A DNA stretch of 54,016 bases from Arsukibacterium perlucidum DSM 18276 (GCF_000382165.1 NZ_KB907728.1:1-54016); one strand, 5' to 3'; numbered from the stretch's first letter, positions 28,135-39,025 are shown. Translations and numbers: made by a program. Notes: a model not told the origin generated them from the sequence alone.

Positions 28135-29640
28135 TTACTCTGCGGTCAATACCCACTCTGTTAATAACCGCACACCAAAGCCGGTGCCACCCTCAGTATG
28201 CAAACCTTTGCTACTATCACTTAAAGCATTTCCCGCTATATCCAGATGGGCAAAAGGTGTCTCGCTAACAAACTGGTTTAAAAATAACGCAGCAGTGGAA
28301 GCGCCGGTTGAACGGCCGGTATTGCGTAAATCGGCCTTCATGCTTTTCAGCTCAGGTAACATGTCATCAGATAATGGTAAACGCCACACCCGTTCATGCA
28401 CAGCTTCACCCGCTTTTGTCAGTTGTGCTACCAACTGTTCATCATTACTAAATAACCCGGCATAGTAATTTCCGACGGCGGTAACTTTTGAACCGGTCAG
28501 GGTCGCGATATCTACGATTGCCCGGGGCTTGTAGTTAGTTTCAACATGCCACAGTGCGTCGGCTAGCACCAGCCTGCCTTCTGCATCAGTATTAATGATT
28601 TCAATAGTTTTACCGTTGCCAGCTTTAATTACATCGCCAGGCAGGTATGCACGGTCAGAGATCATATTTTCAGCTAAGGCCATTACACCTATCACATTAA
28701 CCGGCGCTTTCTGTCTGGCAAGAGTATGCATGGTACCTAACACAGCGGCAGCCCCGGCCATATCTGACGTCATTCGTAAAATTGAATCTGCTTGTGTCTT
28801 AAGGTTATAGCCGCCGGTATCAAAGGTAATACCTTTACCAACCAGAGCGACCGGTTGTTGTTTGCTGCCTTCCCAATGTACCAGCAGCATTCTCGGAGGA
28901 CGGGCACTGCCGCGGCCAACCGCCAGAATGGCACCCATGCCGGCTTTTTCTAACGCTTTTTCATCCAGTACTGTTACTTTCGCCCCTAACTTACGCAGGG
29001 CCAGAGCCTGTTTAACAAACGTTTCCGGGTAGATGCCACTGGCAGGTTCATTAATAAGATCGCGCGCCAATGCCACGCCTTCACTCAGCGCATTCAGTTG
29101 AGCCAGCCGCGTATCTGCAGCGCTCTGATCGCTGCTTAGCAGATATAGATTGCGCTGGGGTGCAGCCTTTTTTTCACTCAGGTAGCGGTCAAAGGTATAG
29201 CTTGAAAGATTTACGCCGTGGCTGAATTGCGCCAGAAACTCAGCCTGGCCAATTGCAGGGCTAATCAACGAGGCGTCAAGCTGAATGTTACTGGCAGCAG
29301 AACCTTCTAAGCTGCGAACGGATGCTGCACCTAACAAACTGGCTTGATATGCAGTAAGTTTTTCAGCTTCTCCTGTACCCATTAGTAAAACGCGTTGATA
29401 CTGAGAATACGGGGTGCCCGGCGCAAGCCAGGTCAATGTGTTTCCATGAGTTGCGGTAAAGTTTTCTTGCTTACTAATAGCTGCTATTTGCGGATTAGAT
29501 GTTAACTGCTCAGGACTGACTAAAAGCAGCAAAGTATCGGCAGTGTCTGAAATTGTATTGGTTGTTTTAATGGTAAATTGCCCGGCCTGAGAACTAAAGC
29601 TAGCCAATAATAACGTTGCAACAGCAGTAACACGAAACAT
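28135..29640 (-). CDS. exported leucyl aminopeptidase (M17)
   Basis: A 501-residue metallo-aminopeptidase of family M17. Its signature NTDAEGRLVLADAL and the metal/substrate segment GKGITFDTGGYNLK are intact, so it should bind two metal ions and release N-terminal residues. Unlike cytosolic PepA it begins with a signal peptide (MFRVTAVATLLLASFSSQA), which points to the periplasm. Start 29640 is chosen because GGAGA lies nine bases upstream and the signal peptide then begins properly; 29655 would add five residues. Periplasmic release of amino acids fits beside the branched-chain catabolic block, though no shared transcript is implied. Confidence 0.9.
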   Translation of the reverse strand: MFRVTAVATLLLASFSSQAGQFTIKTTNTISDTADTLLLLVSPEQLTSNPQIAAISKQENFTATHGNTLTWLAPGTPYSQYQRVLLMGTGEAEKLTAYQASLLGAASVRSLEGSAASNIQLDASLISPAIGQAEFLAQFSHGVNLSSYTFDRYLSEKKAAPQRNLYLLSSDQSAADTRLAQLNALSEGVALARDLINEPASGIYPETFVKQALALRKLGAKVTVLDEKALEKAGMGAILAVGRGSARPPRMLLVHWEGSKQQPVALVGKGITFDTGGYNLKTQADSILRMTSDMAGAAAVLGTMHTLARQKAPVNVIGVMALAENMISDRAYLPGDVIKAGNGKTIEIINTDAEGRLVLADALWHVETNYKPRAIVDIATLTGSKVTAVGNYYAGLFSNDEQLVAQLTKAGEAVHERVWRLPLSDDMLPELKSMKADLRNTGRSTGASTAALFLNQFVSETPFAHLDIAGNALSDSSKGLHTEGGTGFGVRLLTEWVLTAE

Positions 29641-29744
29641 ATAAACAATCTCCAATTATAATAAACTGCTGGTATCTTCCCGAAAAGTGCTTGCTGATAC
29701 AATGAAATTGGCTGAGTTTTGTCGCATATTTCTGCTGATATAAC

Positions 29745-29770
29745 AAAAGGCGCAAATATTTGCGCCTTTT
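29745..29770 (-). terminator. terminator at the end of the liu operon
   Basis: A perfect 26-base palindrome, AAAAGGCGCAAAT with ATTTGCGCCTTTT. On the reverse strand it lies about 80 bases after the scoB stop and ends in a T run, so it closes the leftward liu transcript. Confidence 0.85.
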
Positions 29771-29849
29771 AAATCAGAGTTCTTGTTGCGGTATACTGAT
29801 GTCAGGGTAATCGCAGTCTGCTGATGCTTTTGCTGCCATTGGTCACTTT

Positions 29850-30509
29850 TTAGTTAAATTGCATCTCTGGTATGTCGCCGTTAACGATAAGTGTACCAGC
29901 GGTTTTTTGCTGAATTTCTTTAACACTAATTCCCGGGGCGCGCTCTAGCAGGTGAAAAGCGCCGTCACGTACTTCCAGTACCGCTAAATCGGTAACGATT
30001 TTTTTAACGCAGCCCACGCCTGTCAGTGGCAGGGTGCAGCTTTGCAGCAGTTTGCTGTTACCGTATTTGTCGGCGTGGGTCATGGTTACCACTATATTTT
30101 GGGCACCGGCCACTAAATCCATAGCGCCGCCCATGCCTTTCACCAGTTTGCCAGGGATCATCCAGCTGGCGATGTTGCCGTTCTGGTCAACTTCAAAGGC
30201 ACCCAGCACGGTTAAATCAACATGGCCGCCGCGGATCATGGCAAAGCTTTCAGCTGAGCTGAAAATAGCGGCGCCTTTAATAGCGGTCACGGTTTCTTTG
30301 CCGGCGTTAATCATGTCGGCGTCCAGCTCTGCTTCGGTTGGGTAGGGGCCCATACCCAGCAGGCCGTTTTCAGATTGCAGCATTACTTCAATGCCAGCGG
30401 GTACATAGTTGGCCACCAGGGTAGGAATACCGATACCCAGGTTAACGTAGTAACCATCTTCTAATTCCTGCGCCACGCGCATTGCAACTTGTTCACGAGA
30501 TAAAGCCAT
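29850..30509 (-). CDS. scoB: 3-oxoacid CoA-transferase subunit B
   Basis: With subunit A it moves CoA between succinyl-CoA and acetoacetate. The catalytic Glu lies in QSENGLLGMG near residue 46, and the downstream segment GGAMDLVAGAQ is typical. The 219-residue length is normal for subunit B. Start 30509 is fixed by a strong AAGGAGG five bases upstream; the frame to 30560 only overlaps scoA. It is the last gene of the leucine operon, ten bases after scoA, and activates the acetoacetate made by HMG-CoA lyase. Shewanella operons call these two genes liuF and liuG, as I recall. Confidence 0.92.
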   Translation of the reverse strand: MALSREQVAMRVAQELEDGYYVNLGIGIPTLVANYVPAGIEVMLQSENGLLGMGPYPTEAELDADMINAGKETVTAIKGAAIFSSAESFAMIRGGHVDLTVLGAFEVDQNGNIASWMIPGKLVKGMGGAMDLVAGAQNIVVTMTHADKYGNSKLLQSCTLPLTGVGCVKKIVTDLAVLEVRDGAFHLLERAPGISVKEIQQKTAGTLIVNGDIPEMQFN

Positions 30510-30519
30510 GGTTGCCTCC

Positions 30520-31221
30520 TTAACCTTGCCGCACCATACGACGTTCGATGCGTTTTTCAAAGCTGCCTTTGATCACGCGCTGTACGTAAATACCCGGGGT
30601 GTGAATTTGCGATGGTTCCAGCTCGCCCGGCTCGACAATTTCTTCAACTTCAGCCACAGTAATTTTACCGGCAGTCGCGGCCATCGGGTTAAAGTTCATG
30701 GAGGTGTGGCGAAACACCAGGTTGCCATAACGGTCGGCTTTCCAGGCGCGTACGATGGCAAAATCACCGGTAATGGCTGGCTCCAGCACATAGTTGCGGC
30801 CATTAATTTCGCGGGTTTCTTTGCCTTCGGCTACCGGGGTGCCGTAGCCGGTAGCGGTGAAAAATGCCGGTATGCCAGCGCCGCCAGCGCGCATTTTCTC
30901 AGCCAGAGTGCCTTGTGGGGTTAGTTCCACTTCCAGCTCGCCGCTTAAAAGTTGTTTTTCAAACAGGGCGTTTTCACCCACGTAAGAGGCAACCATTTTT
31001 TTGATTTGCCGATCTTCCAGCAAAATGCCTAAGCCAAAGCCGTCAACGCCGCAGTTGTTGGAGACCACGGTTAAATCGGTGGTGCCCATCTTTTTAATCT
31101 GGGCAATTAAGCCTTCCGGAATACCACATAAACCAAAGCCACCGGCAATCACGGTCATCCCGTCTTGCAGGCCGGCCATGGCGTCTTCGTAGCTATGTAC
31201 GACTTTATTAAACCCTGCCAT
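30520..31221 (-). CDS. scoA: 3-oxoacid CoA-transferase subunit A
   Basis: A 233-residue CoA-transferase alpha subunit. The oxyanion/CoA glycine motif [13 protein letters not shown] is at 28-40, and [15 protein letters not shown] is typical of SCOT/AtoD proteins. It pairs with scoB directly downstream. It is separated from mvaB by 308 bases occupied by a paired repeat element (31294-31504), so the transcript may be processed or attenuated between them. Confidence 0.92.
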   Translation of the reverse strand: MAGFNKVVHSYEDAMAGLQDGMTVIAGGFGLCGIPEGLIAQIKKMGTTDLTVVSNNCGVDGFGLGILLEDRQIKKMVASYVGENALFEKQLLSGELEVELTPQGTLAEKMRAGGAGIPAFFTATGYGTPVAEGKETREINGRNYVLEPAITGDFAIVRAWKADRYGNLVFRHTSMNFNPMAATAGKITVAEVEEIVEPGELEPSQIHTPGIYVQRVIKGSFEKRIERRMVRQG

Positions 31222-31293
31222 TTGTTGTCCTCTGTTCTTTGCTGAACTTTAACGAAAACTCATGTGTTAAATCACCGGTAATCACTCCGTGTA

Positions 31294-31504
31294 ACTTTGC
31301 CAGAACACGCCGTAAATACTTCCATGTAGGCTCCTGTTTTTCATCCATGAAAAACACGGTTCTGGCTAAAGTACACTGCGCGCTTACCTACTCAGATGAA
31401 ACAGGCGAGTGCGGATGTGTTTTTTTCTGAGACCGTTGAAGCCCCGGACGGGCGGAAACGAGCCCCCATGGATGGGTTCACGGCGTGTCGCAGAAAAAAT
31501 ACAC
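31294..31504. repeat. paired structured repeat, copy A (two units, head to head)
   Basis: Two related units of about 65 bases face each other. The left unit is closed by ACTTTGCCAGAAC pairing with GTTCTGGCTAAAGT; the right unit by GTGT-T-run-CTG-x-GAC pairing with GTC-x-CAG-A-run-ACAC. Each unit has two inner hairpins, for example TTTTTCAT/ATGAAAAA and TAC/GTA on the left, GCCC/GGGC and CCCAT/ATGGG on the right. Single-stranded words GAGCC and GGCGTGT are shared. The middle segment also tends to self-pair. It fills the 308-base gap between mvaB and scoA. Confidence 0.85.
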
Positions 31505-31529
31505 GTAGCAATTGCCGGGATGCTGCGAA

Positions 31530-32447
31530 TTACTTAGCGTTAGTTTGCGTGCACTTCGCCTTTAACGCCAATCCTACTTTAGAACTAGGCTGCTTGCCGA
31601 GTTTACCGGTAATAAACCAGCCAGCCTCTGCCAGTGCGGTTAAATCTACCCCGTGCGCAATACCCAGACCATCCAGTAAATACACTACATCTTCAGTAGC
31701 CACATTACCTGAAGCGCCGGCGGCGTAAGGGCAGCCTCCTAAACCAGCCACTGCGCTGTCAATAATGCTGATGCCCCGGTTAAGCGCCACATAAATATTG
31801 GTTAACGCCTGGCCATAGGTATCATGAAAATGCACTGCTAATTTTTCTGCAGGCACCATAGAAAGCACAGCATCCAGCATAGCGTTTACTTTTTTCGGGG
31901 TGCCGACACCTATGGTATCGCCCAGCGAAATTTCATAGCAGCCCATCTCCAGCAGCGCTTTAGCCACCAGCGCCACTTCAGTAGGTGCAACCTCGTCCTG
32001 ATAAGGGCAGCCGACCACACAGGACACATAACCGCGCACTTTAAGGCCGTCAGCCCGCGCAGCTTCAACCACCGGCGCAAAACGCTCCAGGCTTTCACTG
32101 ATACTGCAGTTAATGTTTTTCTGGCTGAACGCCTCAGACGCTGCGCCAAAAATCGCCACTTCAGTCGCACCCGCAGCTTTAGCGGCTTCGTAGCCTTTTA
32201 AATTCGGGGTAAGCGCCGCATAGGTAACGCCGGCTTTACGCTGAATACCGGCAAACACCTCAGATGAATCAGCCATTTGTGGCACCCACTTGGGGGAGAC
32301 AAAGGCGCCACTTTCAATGTAACTGTGGCCGGCAGCGCTTAGCATGTCAATTAAGGCAATTTTATCGGCAGTGCTGACATTTTGCTCATTTTGCAGGCCA
32401 TCACGCGGGCCCACTTCCACTATCCGAACGCGTTGCGGTAAGCTCAT
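31530..32447 (-). CDS. mvaB: hydroxymethylglutaryl-CoA lyase (LiuE)
   Basis: It splits HMG-CoA into acetyl-CoA and acetoacetate, the end of leucine breakdown. The 305-residue TIM barrel shows the metal Asp in [10 protein letters not shown], the metal pair in HFHD (near 212), and the catalytic Cys in GLGGCPYA, the HMGL signature. It overlaps liuD by four bases (ATGA), so translation is coupled. The gene is also called liuE in this operon type. Confidence 0.95.
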   Translation of the reverse strand: MSLPQRVRIVEVGPRDGLQNEQNVSTADKIALIDMLSAAGHSYIESGAFVSPKWVPQMADSSEVFAGIQRKAGVTYAALTPNLKGYEAAKAAGATEVAIFGAASEAFSQKNINCSISESLERFAPVVEAARADGLKVRGYVSCVVGCPYQDEVAPTEVALVAKALLEMGCYEISLGDTIGVGTPKKVNAMLDAVLSMVPAEKLAVHFHDTYGQALTNIYVALNRGISIIDSAVAGLGGCPYAAGASGNVATEDVVYLLDGLGIAHGVDLTALAEAGWFITGKLGKQPSSKVGLALKAKCTQTNAK

Positions 32448-34429
32448 GCTTCCTCCGGGCTGAAATCGACCAGTTCGGCGCCGTCTTTTACCAAATCACC
32501 CGCGCCGTAGAACACCTCATTTACCACACCATTTTTCGGCGCTTTAATGCTGTATTCCATTTTCATCGCTTCCATGATCACCAGGGTATCGCCGGCTTTA
32601 ACTGTAGCACCGGCTTTGGTCATTACCGCGACAATAGTGCCGTTCATCGGTGCCGTTAAGCTGCCAGCGTGCTCGCTGCCATCGAGCTCGGTAGTCACTT
32701 CAGTGCGGTAAATAAAGTCGTAGCGATGGTGTTTAATAAATACGCTAATTGTGTCCTGATACCGGCTGACCCGCACCTTGGTTTTATGATCCCCCAGGGT
32801 GGCACTTAGTTCATCACCGCTAAGTTCAGCCAGGCAGCATATTTGCTGGCCTTGCAACTCAACAACATAATGCTGTTGCTGCTCGCGAATAGTGAGCTGC
32901 TGCGCTTGCTCGTCGTGGATTAGATTCAGCACTACCGTTGGTGTTTCGTTTAAGCGCCAGCCATGGCTGTATTGCCAGGGGCTTGGGCTGCTGTGGCTTG
33001 GCAACGGCGTTTTTTGCTGCTCTAAAATAAATAAAGCTGCCAGCACCAGCGCTTGGTTGTTTTCTTTGTTGGCTGGTGCGAACAGCGTGTCCTGATGATG
33101 ATTAATAAAGTTAGTATCAAGCTCGGCTGCTTTAAAAGCCGGGTGCTCGGTTAAGCTGGTTAAAAAGCTTAAGTTAGTGGTAACACCGGCAATCCGGTAA
33201 TCGTCCAGCGCGCGTAGCATGCGGGCAATGGCGCGGTCGCGGCTTTCATCCCAGACAATAAGTTTGGCAATCATCGGGTCGTAATAGGGCGATACTTCGT
33301 CATTTTCCACTACGCCGGTATCTACCCGTACATAACGGCTGGCTTCTGGCTGGCGTAAATACGTCAGCTTGCCGGTTTGCGGCAGGAAGTCGTTGTCAGG
33401 GTCTTCGGCATACACCCGCACTTCAATGGCATGGCCATCAATTTGCACTTCATCCTGACTTAGCGGCAGGGCTTCATCTGCTGCCACTAACAGCTGCCAT
33501 TTGACTAAGTCCTGACCGGTGATCATTTCGGTTACCGGATGCTCAACCTGCAGCCGGGTGTTCATTTCCATAAAATAGAAGGAGCCGTCTTCGTCAAACA
33601 AAAACTCGACGGTGCCGGCGCCCCTATAGTCAATGGCTTTGGCGGCTTTTACCGCCGCTTCGCCCATAGCTTTACGCTGCTCGCTGCTGAAATTCGGTGC
33701 TGGCGCTTCTTCAATCACTTTCTGGTGGCGGCGCTGAATGGAGCAGTCCCGCTCGGCTAAATACACCGCATTGCCGTGGTTATCGCAAAATACCTGAATT
33801 TCGATATGCCGCGGCTTGGTTAAGTAGCGCTCGATCAACATTTTGTCATTGCCAAAACCGGCTTTGGCTTCACGCCGGGCGCCGGCCAGCGCATCGCTAA
33901 ACTCTGCTTTGTTCCAGACCACCCGCATGCCTTTACCACCGCCACCGTAGGCGGCTTTTAACAGCTGCGGATAACCAATTTTGGCAGATTCCGCGGCCAG
34001 CAGTGCATCGGACTGATCATCACCGTGATAGCCCGGTACCAGCGGCACGCCGGCATCGGCCATAATTTTCTTGGCAGCGCTTTTTGAGCCCATCGCCGTA
34101 ATAGCGCCAACCGGAGGGCCGATAAACACGACACCGGCATCAGCACAGGCTTTGGCGAACTCTTCATTTTCAGATAAAAAGCCATAACCCGGGTGAATGG
34201 CTTCAGCACCACTTTGTTTGGCAATATCAATAATTTTATCGCTGCGCAGGTAAGAATCTTTACTCGGGGCAGGGCCCAGTAAATAGGCTTCGTCGGCCAT
34301 TCGCACATGGCGGGCATTGGCGTCGGCTTCTGAATAAACGGCAACGCAGCGAATGCCAAGTTTATGGGCGGTGTCGATAACCCGACACGCAATTTCGCCA
34401 CGATTAGCGATTAATATTTTCCGGAACAT
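32444..34429 (-). CDS. liuD: methylcrotonyl-CoA carboxylase biotin-containing subunit
   Basis: The alpha subunit of MCC carboxylates its own biotin with ATP and bicarbonate, for transfer to 3-methylcrotonyl-CoA. The 661 residues hold the biotin carboxylase domain (1-450, with the ATP-grasp loop GGGGKGMR and [14 protein letters not shown]), a linker domain, and a C-terminal biotinyl domain with the target Lys in EAMKME (about 625). It starts two bases after the liuC stop and overlaps mvaB. A biotin ligase must act from elsewhere. Confidence 0.95.
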   Translation of the reverse strand: MFRKILIANRGEIACRVIDTAHKLGIRCVAVYSEADANARHVRMADEAYLLGPAPSKDSYLRSDKIIDIAKQSGAEAIHPGYGFLSENEEFAKACADAGVVFIGPPVGAITAMGSKSAAKKIMADAGVPLVPGYHGDDQSDALLAAESAKIGYPQLLKAAYGGGGKGMRVVWNKAEFSDALAGARREAKAGFGNDKMLIERYLTKPRHIEIQVFCDNHGNAVYLAERDCSIQRRHQKVIEEAPAPNFSSEQRKAMGEAAVKAAKAIDYRGAGTVEFLFDEDGSFYFMEMNTRLQVEHPVTEMITGQDLVKWQLLVAADEALPLSQDEVQIDGHAIEVRVYAEDPDNDFLPQTGKLTYLRQPEASRYVRVDTGVVENDEVSPYYDPMIAKLIVWDESRDRAIARMLRALDDYRIAGVTTNLSFLTSLTEHPAFKAAELDTNFINHHQDTLFAPANKENNQALVLAALFILEQQKTPLPSHSSPSPWQYSHGWRLNETPTVVLNLIHDEQAQQLTIREQQQHYVVELQGQQICCLAELSGDELSATLGDHKTKVRVSRYQDTISVFIKHHRYDFIYRTEVTTELDGSEHAGSLTAPMNGTIVAVMTKAGATVKAGDTLVIMEAMKMEYSIKAPKNGVVNEVFYGAGDLVKDGAELVDFSPEEA

Positions 34430-34431
34430 AC

Positions 34432-35256
34432 TTATTTGTCCTTTAGCTTGGCGTTTGCCTGAGCATTATTCTGCAACCAGTTGGGGCGGCGCTTTTCCAG
34501 AAAAGCACCCAGGCCTTCCTGACCTTCTGCTGAGACCCGAATTTCAGCAATGGCCTGGGTTGTGTGAGCCACCATATTGTCGCTGATTTTGCGGTTATAA
34601 ATATTATGGATCAGGGTTTTCGCGGCGCTGATTGCCGCCGGGCTGTTTTGCAGCAAGCCGTCGATAAGCGCGTCGGCTTTTTCGGTCAGTTCACTGGCAC
34701 TGGTCACTTCATGCAGTAAACCCAGCTGTTTAGCCGTATCGGCACTAAAGCGCTCGGCGGTTAAAAAGTAGCGCCGGCTTTGCCGCTCGCCCAGGGCGCG
34801 CATGACATAGGGGCTGATCACCGCCGGGATAAGGCCAATTTTCACTTCGCTTAAACAAAAACTGGCGTTGTCGCTGGCAATGGCGATATCACAACACGCC
34901 ACCAGTCCCACTGCGCCACCAAAAGCTGCACCTTGCACTACAGCAACTGTCGGTTTCGGGAATTTATCCAGCTTGTGCATTAACATGGCCAGCTCGTTAG
35001 CGTCGTCCAGATTTTGCTGATAGTTTTTTTCGGCCATCGAGCGCATCCAGTTTAAATCGGCACCGGCAGAGAAGTTTTTGCCATTGGCGTTTAACAACAA
35101 CAGCCGTACGTCCGGATTAGCAGCCAGCCGGTCGAGTACCTGAATAAGCTCGGCAATCATCAGATCATCGAAGGCGTTGTGCACTTCGGGCCGGTTTAAC
35201 GTTAAGCTGGCCACGCCGCGCTGGTCGATACTGACTTGGGTGTAAACCTGGTTCAT
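34432..35256 (-). CDS. liuC: methylglutaconyl-CoA hydratase (LiuC)
   Basis: A 274-residue crotonase-fold enzyme that turns 3-methylglutaconyl-CoA into HMG-CoA. It has the bacterial LiuC pattern: AFGGAVGLVACCD, with Gly where ordinary crotonases have the first Glu, and the second Glu kept in CLSEVKIGLIP followed by AVISPYV. Start 35256 is chosen because GGAG lies about six bases upstream and the fold begins there. The open frame continues to 35430 only because it reads through the repeat element; that part is not coding. Confidence 0.92.
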   Translation of the reverse strand: MNQVYTQVSIDQRGVASLTLNRPEVHNAFDDLMIAELIQVLDRLAANPDVRLLLLNANGKNFSAGADLNWMRSMAEKNYQQNLDDANELAMLMHKLDKFPKPTVAVVQGAAFGGAVGLVACCDIAIASDNASFCLSEVKIGLIPAVISPYVMRALGERQSRRYFLTAERFSADTAKQLGLLHEVTSASELTEKADALIDGLLQNSPAAISAAKTLIHNIYNRKISDNMVAHTTQAIAEIRVSAEGQEGLGAFLEKRRPNWLQNNAQANAKLKDK

Positions 35257-35354
35257 CTTTTCTCCGAAAGTGTTAATGCAACCTGAGACTATCTCTCTCC
35301 GATATCGCGGTTGCTGCGAGCTTGGCTCATATAAACCGGCAATCGCGCCGCACA

Positions 35355-35561
35355 ACTTTGCCAGAACACGCCGTAAACCCCTCCATGGGGGCTCTTGTTT
35401 TTCATCCATGAAAAACACGGTTCTGGTCAAAGTGTACTGTGCGCTTGCCTCTATCGGCGTACCAGCAAGCGTATGTGCTTTTTTCTGAGACCGTTGCAGG
35501 CCATGGATGGCCGGAACCGAGCCCCATGGACGGTTTATGGCGTGTCGCAGAAAAAATGCAC
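35355..35561. repeat. paired structured repeat, copy B
   Basis: This has the same two-unit design as copy A. The left unit is closed by ACTTTG/CAAAGT and CCAGAAC/GTTCTGG, with inner arms CCCC/GGGG and TTTTTCAT/ATGAAAAA. The right unit is closed by GTGC/GCAC, with inner arms GGCCAT/ATGGCC and CC/GG. Between the units, CGCTTGC pairs with GCAAGCG. It fills most of the gap between liuB and liuC. An apparent N-terminal extension of liuC is only this repeat read as protein. Confidence 0.85.
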
Positions 35562-35606
35562 GGAGCGACAGCGGCTTCGATAACCGCTAAAGCACCTTGC
35601 AATTAA

Positions 35607-37214
35607 CTACATCCTAAACACACCAAACTTAGTCTCTTCAATTGGCGCATTAAGTGCTGCCGCCAACGCCAGACCCACTGTCATCCGGGTTTGGGCCGGG
35701 TCAATAATACCGTCATCCCACAAGCGACCGCTGGCGTAGTAGGGGTGTCCCTGCTTCTCGTACTGTTCAATAATCGGCTGCTTCAGCGCTTTTTCCGCTT
35801 CGGCCGACAGCGTTTCGCCTTTACGGGCCAAACCATCTTTAGTGACCTGCGCCATTACCCCGGCAGCCTGCTCGCCACCCATCACCGAAATGCGGGCATT
35901 CGGCCACATCCACATCATGGTTGGGTCATAGGCGCGGCCACACATACCATAGTTACCTGCGCCGTAGCTGCCGCCAATTAACACCGTAAATTTCGGCACT
36001 TTGGCACAGCTTACTGCCATTACCATTTTGGCACCGTGTTTGGCGATACCTTCGGCTTCGTACTTTTTGCCGACCATAAAGCCGGTAATGTTCTGTAAAA
36101 ACAGCAGCGGAATTTTGCGCTGGGCACACAGCTCAATAAAGTGAGCACCTTTTTGCGCCGACTCAGAAAATAAAATCCCATTATTGGCGACAATGCCCAC
36201 CGGATAGCCGAAGATGCGCGCAAAACCGCAGACTAAGGTCGCGCCGTAATACTGCTTAAACTCGTCAAAATCTGAGCCATCAACAATCCGGGCAATCACT
36301 TCTTTGACATCAAATGGCTTGCGAAGATCAGTACCAACAATGCCGTACAGCTCTTTGGCGTCATAAAGCGGCTCTTGTGGCGCTTTTACATCCATTGGCG
36401 CTGGCGCAGGGCGGTTTAAACGTGATACCGCGTTGCGGGCCAGTTGCAGCGCGTGCTCGTCATTTAACGCATAGTGATCGGCCACGCCGGAGATTTTACA
36501 GTGCACGTCGGCACCGCCAAGCTCCTCGGCTGAGACTTCCTCACCGGTAGCGGCTTTAACCAGCGGTGGGCCGGCTAAGAAGATAGTGCCTTGCTCTTTA
36601 ACGATAATGCTTTCATCGGCCATTGCCGGCACATAAGCACCACCGGCGGTACACAGGCCCATTACCACCGCAATTTGCGGTATGCCTTTGGCTGACATAT
36701 TGGCCTGATTAAAGAAGATCCGGCCAAAGTGCAATTTATCGGGGAACACATCATCCTGGCGTGGCAGGTTCGCGCCGCCTGAGTCCACCAGATAAATACA
36801 AGGCAGGTGACAGCGTTCGGCGATTTCCTGCGCCCGTAAGTGTTTTTTTACGGTAAGCGGATAGTAAGTACCGCCTTTCACGGTGGCGTCGTTGGCGACA
36901 ATCATGCACTCAACACCACTAACCCGGCCAATACCCGCTACTACCCCCGCGCTTGGCACGTAGTCGTCATAACATTCCCAGCCGGCAAACTGGCCCACTT
37001 CTAAAAAGGGTGAACCCGGGTCCAGCAGTTTCTGAATGCGCTCACGGACAAACAATTTGCCCCTGGCAGTGTGGCGGGCAATTAATGCTTCACCACCACC
37101 GAGTTTAATTTGCTGTACTTTACTGTTCAGATCGTCCACTACGGCTTGCATCGCCTCAGCGTTTTTCTGAAATTCTTCAGTACGCGGATTAATTTTGCTG
37201 CTGATTTTCGTCAT
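35607..37214 (-). CDS. liuB: methylcrotonyl-CoA carboxylase carboxyltransferase subunit
   Basis: The beta subunit of MCC moves the carboxyl group from biotin to 3-methylcrotonyl-CoA. The 535-residue product has both crotonase-like halves: the N-terminal part with [17 protein letters not shown] and GGAYVPAM, and the C-terminal part with [17 protein letters not shown] and the GGEQAAGV segment, all typical of MCC rather than propionyl-CoA carboxylase. Start 37214 is one base after the liuA stop. No clear ribosome site is seen, which suggests coupling to liuA translation. Confidence 0.95.
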   Translation of the reverse strand: MTKISSKINPRTEEFQKNAEAMQAVVDDLNSKVQQIKLGGGEALIARHTARGKLFVRERIQKLLDPGSPFLEVGQFAGWECYDDYVPSAGVVAGIGRVSGVECMIVANDATVKGGTYYPLTVKKHLRAQEIAERCHLPCIYLVDSGGANLPRQDDVFPDKLHFGRIFFNQANMSAKGIPQIAVVMGLCTAGGAYVPAMADESIIVKEQGTIFLAGPPLVKAATGEEVSAEELGGADVHCKISGVADHYALNDEHALQLARNAVSRLNRPAPAPMDVKAPQEPLYDAKELYGIVGTDLRKPFDVKEVIARIVDGSDFDEFKQYYGATLVCGFARIFGYPVGIVANNGILFSESAQKGAHFIELCAQRKIPLLFLQNITGFMVGKKYEAEGIAKHGAKMVMAVSCAKVPKFTVLIGGSYGAGNYGMCGRAYDPTMMWMWPNARISVMGGEQAAGVMAQVTKDGLARKGETLSAEAEKALKQPIIEQYEKQGHPYYASGRLWDDGIIDPAQTRMTVGLALAAALNAPIEETKFGVFRM

Positions 37215-37215
37215 A

Positions 37216-38385
37216 TCAGTTCGACTCGGTAAATAACTCGCGGCCAATCAGCATGCGGCGAATTTCTGACGTTCCGGCACCAATTTCATACAACTTGGCA
37301 TCGCGAAGTAAACGGCCGGTAGGGTATTCGTTTATATAGCCATTGCCGCCTAACAACTGGATGGCATCCAGCGCCATTTTGGTCGCCAGCTCGGCCGAAT
37401 ACAGAATAACAGCAGCGGCATCTTTGCGGGTGGTTTCACCACGATCGCAGGCTTTGGCTACGGTATAAACATAAGATTTAGCCGCATTCATCTGGGTGTA
37501 CATATCGGCTAACTTGCCCTGGACCAGCTGGAATTCACCAATGGCCTGGCCAAACTGTTTACGGTCATGAATATAAGGTACTACCACATCCATACAAGCC
37601 TGCATAATACCCAGTGGGCCGGCTGCCAGTACCACGCGCTCATAGTCGAGGCCACTCATTAATACTTTCACGCCGCCGCCAATCTGGCCCAGTACGTTTT
37701 CGGCCGGTACTTCGCAGTCTTCAAATACCAGCTCACAGGTATTAGAGCCACGCATCCCTAATTTATCCAGCTTCTGCGCGGTGCTGAACCCTTTAGTGCC
37801 GCGCTCGACAATAAAAGCAGTAATGCCTTTGCTGCCGGCGTTAATGTCGGTTTTAGCGTAAATGACATAGGTGTCGGCGTCGGGGCCGTTGGTGATCCAC
37901 ATTTTATTGCCATTTAAAATGTACATATCGCCTTTTTTCTCAGCGCGCAGCTTCATGCTAACCACATCTGAGCCGGCATTGGGTTCACTCATCGCCAGGG
38001 CACCGATATGCTCACCGGAGCACAGCTTAGGCAGGTACTTCAGTTTTTGTTCTTCAGTACCGTTGCGGAAAATCTGGTTAACACACAAGTTAGAGTGGGC
38101 GCCGTAAGACAAGCCAACTGAAGCCGAGGCCCGGCTGATTTCTTCTAATGCTACAACATGCTCTAAATAACCCAGGCCAGAGCCACCGTATTTTTCATCA
38201 ACGGTAATGCCCAGCAGGCCTAAGTCACCAAATTTACGCCATAACTCATTCGGGAATTCGTTAACCTGGTCAATGTGTTCAGCACGTGGTGCTATTTCTT
38301 CGCGGGCAAAGGCATTGACCTGCTCGCGGATCATATCGACGGTTTCGCCTAAATCGAAGTTCAGGCCTTTATAACTGCTAATCAT
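37216..38385 (-). CDS. liuA: isovaleryl-CoA dehydrogenase
   Basis: This flavoenzyme oxidises isovaleryl-CoA to 3-methylcrotonyl-CoA. The 389-residue protein fits the acyl-CoA dehydrogenase fold ([13 protein letters not shown] and WITNGPDAD in the beta domain). It is assigned to isovaleryl-CoA because the usual catalytic EGTxE near the C-terminus is changed to GAGTSE, while a Glu is present in [10 protein letters not shown], the alternative base position used by isovaleryl-CoA dehydrogenases. It is the first structural gene after liuR. Electrons go to ETF, which is not encoded here. Confidence 0.95.
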   Translation of the reverse strand: MISSYKGLNFDLGETVDMIREQVNAFAREEIAPRAEHIDQVNEFPNELWRKFGDLGLLGITVDEKYGGSGLGYLEHVVALEEISRASASVGLSYGAHSNLCVNQIFRNGTEEQKLKYLPKLCSGEHIGALAMSEPNAGSDVVSMKLRAEKKGDMYILNGNKMWITNGPDADTYVIYAKTDINAGSKGITAFIVERGTKGFSTAQKLDKLGMRGSNTCELVFEDCEVPAENVLGQIGGGVKVLMSGLDYERVVLAAGPLGIMQACMDVVVPYIHDRKQFGQAIGEFQLVQGKLADMYTQMNAAKSYVYTVAKACDRGETTRKDAAAVILYSAELATKMALDAIQLLGGNGYINEYPTGRLLRDAKLYEIGAGTSEIRRMLIGRELFTESN

Positions 38386-38419
38386 GGTAAATCCCCGTTT
38401 GCTGTGTGCTGAAAACTGC

Positions 38420-38824
38420 TTAAACAGTTTTGGATTGTTTGGCGTCGGCTAAGGTGTCGCGGCAACGTTTTTCAACGGTAACCAGCTCCATTAGCACCAC
38501 TTTAATGTCGTCCAGTTGCTGATGCAGTTCGGTTTTCTTCTGCTCGATTAACTTCAGCATGGTGTTTAATTGGGTAACGCTGCTTTTATCGGCGTCGTAT
38601 AGTTCAAATAACTGGCCGGTTTCGGCCAGGCTGAAACCAAGCCGCTTACCGCGCAGGATAAGCTTTAGCCGAACCCGGTCGCGTTTGCTGTAAATGCGGG
38701 TCTGGCCATTGCGCAATGGCGTAAGCAGCCGCTGATCTTCGTAAAACCGAATGCTGCGGGTAGTAATGTCGAACTCTTTAGCCAGCTCGCTGATACTGTA
38801 GGTTTTTTCTTCTTTTTCTGTCAT
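38420..38824 (-). CDS. liuR: LiuR, MerR-family regulator of branched-chain catabolism
   Basis: A 134-residue MerR-family protein. The winged helix-turn-helix is at 7-75 ([22 protein letters not shown]), followed by a long coiled coil (about 80-120) for dimerisation and a very short effector tail. Start 38824 has GGAAGG five bases upstream; the open frame to 38851 is longer than needed. It heads the leu-degradation operon and faces the thiolase-mmsA arm, so it likely senses a CoA ester and controls both. In Shewanella-type genomes LiuR does this, as I recall. Confidence 0.92.
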   Translation of the reverse strand: MTEKEEKTYSISELAKEFDITTRSIRFYEDQRLLTPLRNGQTRIYSKRDRVRLKLILRGKRLGFSLAETGQLFELYDADKSSVTQLNTMLKLIEQKKTELHQQLDDIKVVLMELVTVEKRCRDTLADAKQSKTV

Positions 38825-38863
38825 GACTGCCTTCCCGAAAAACGCCATCAACTATAAGTGAAG

Positions 38864-38879
38864 TTTACGTAAAGGTAAA
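38864..38879 (-). promoter_or_regulatory. candidate LiuR operator, liu side
   Basis: On the reverse strand the site reads TTTACCTTTACGTAAA, a partial palindrome typical of MerR operators. It lies 40 bases before the liuR start. A possible -10, TATAGT, sits 17 bases downstream of the first TTTACC. It shares TTTAC-S-TTTACG with the site at 39026-39047. Confidence 0.6.
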
Positions 38880-39025
38880 GCTGATGCCTGGCGCTGAAAA
38901 TGGACAAACAGGCGATTTGGCTGGCTTTGTAAAGCAAAAATGCCAGATTTTGCTGGTCCGACTGTACAGTTTATTGAACCATTTCCCGAACTATAAGCGG
39001 CCGACACTACCATAGTGCTAGATGG

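Noticed and set aside
30508..30924. Forward open frame of 138 codons opposite scoA
   Set aside because: It lies wholly antisense to a clear CoA-transferase gene and has no recognisable product.
31396..31728. Forward open frame beginning MKQASADVFF
   Set aside because: It reads through the repeat unit and then antisense to mvaB; no ribosome site and no family.
35257..35430. N-terminal extension of liuC of 58 residues
   Set aside because: The extension is translated repeat element; ATG 35256 has a ribosome site and begins the crotonase fold.
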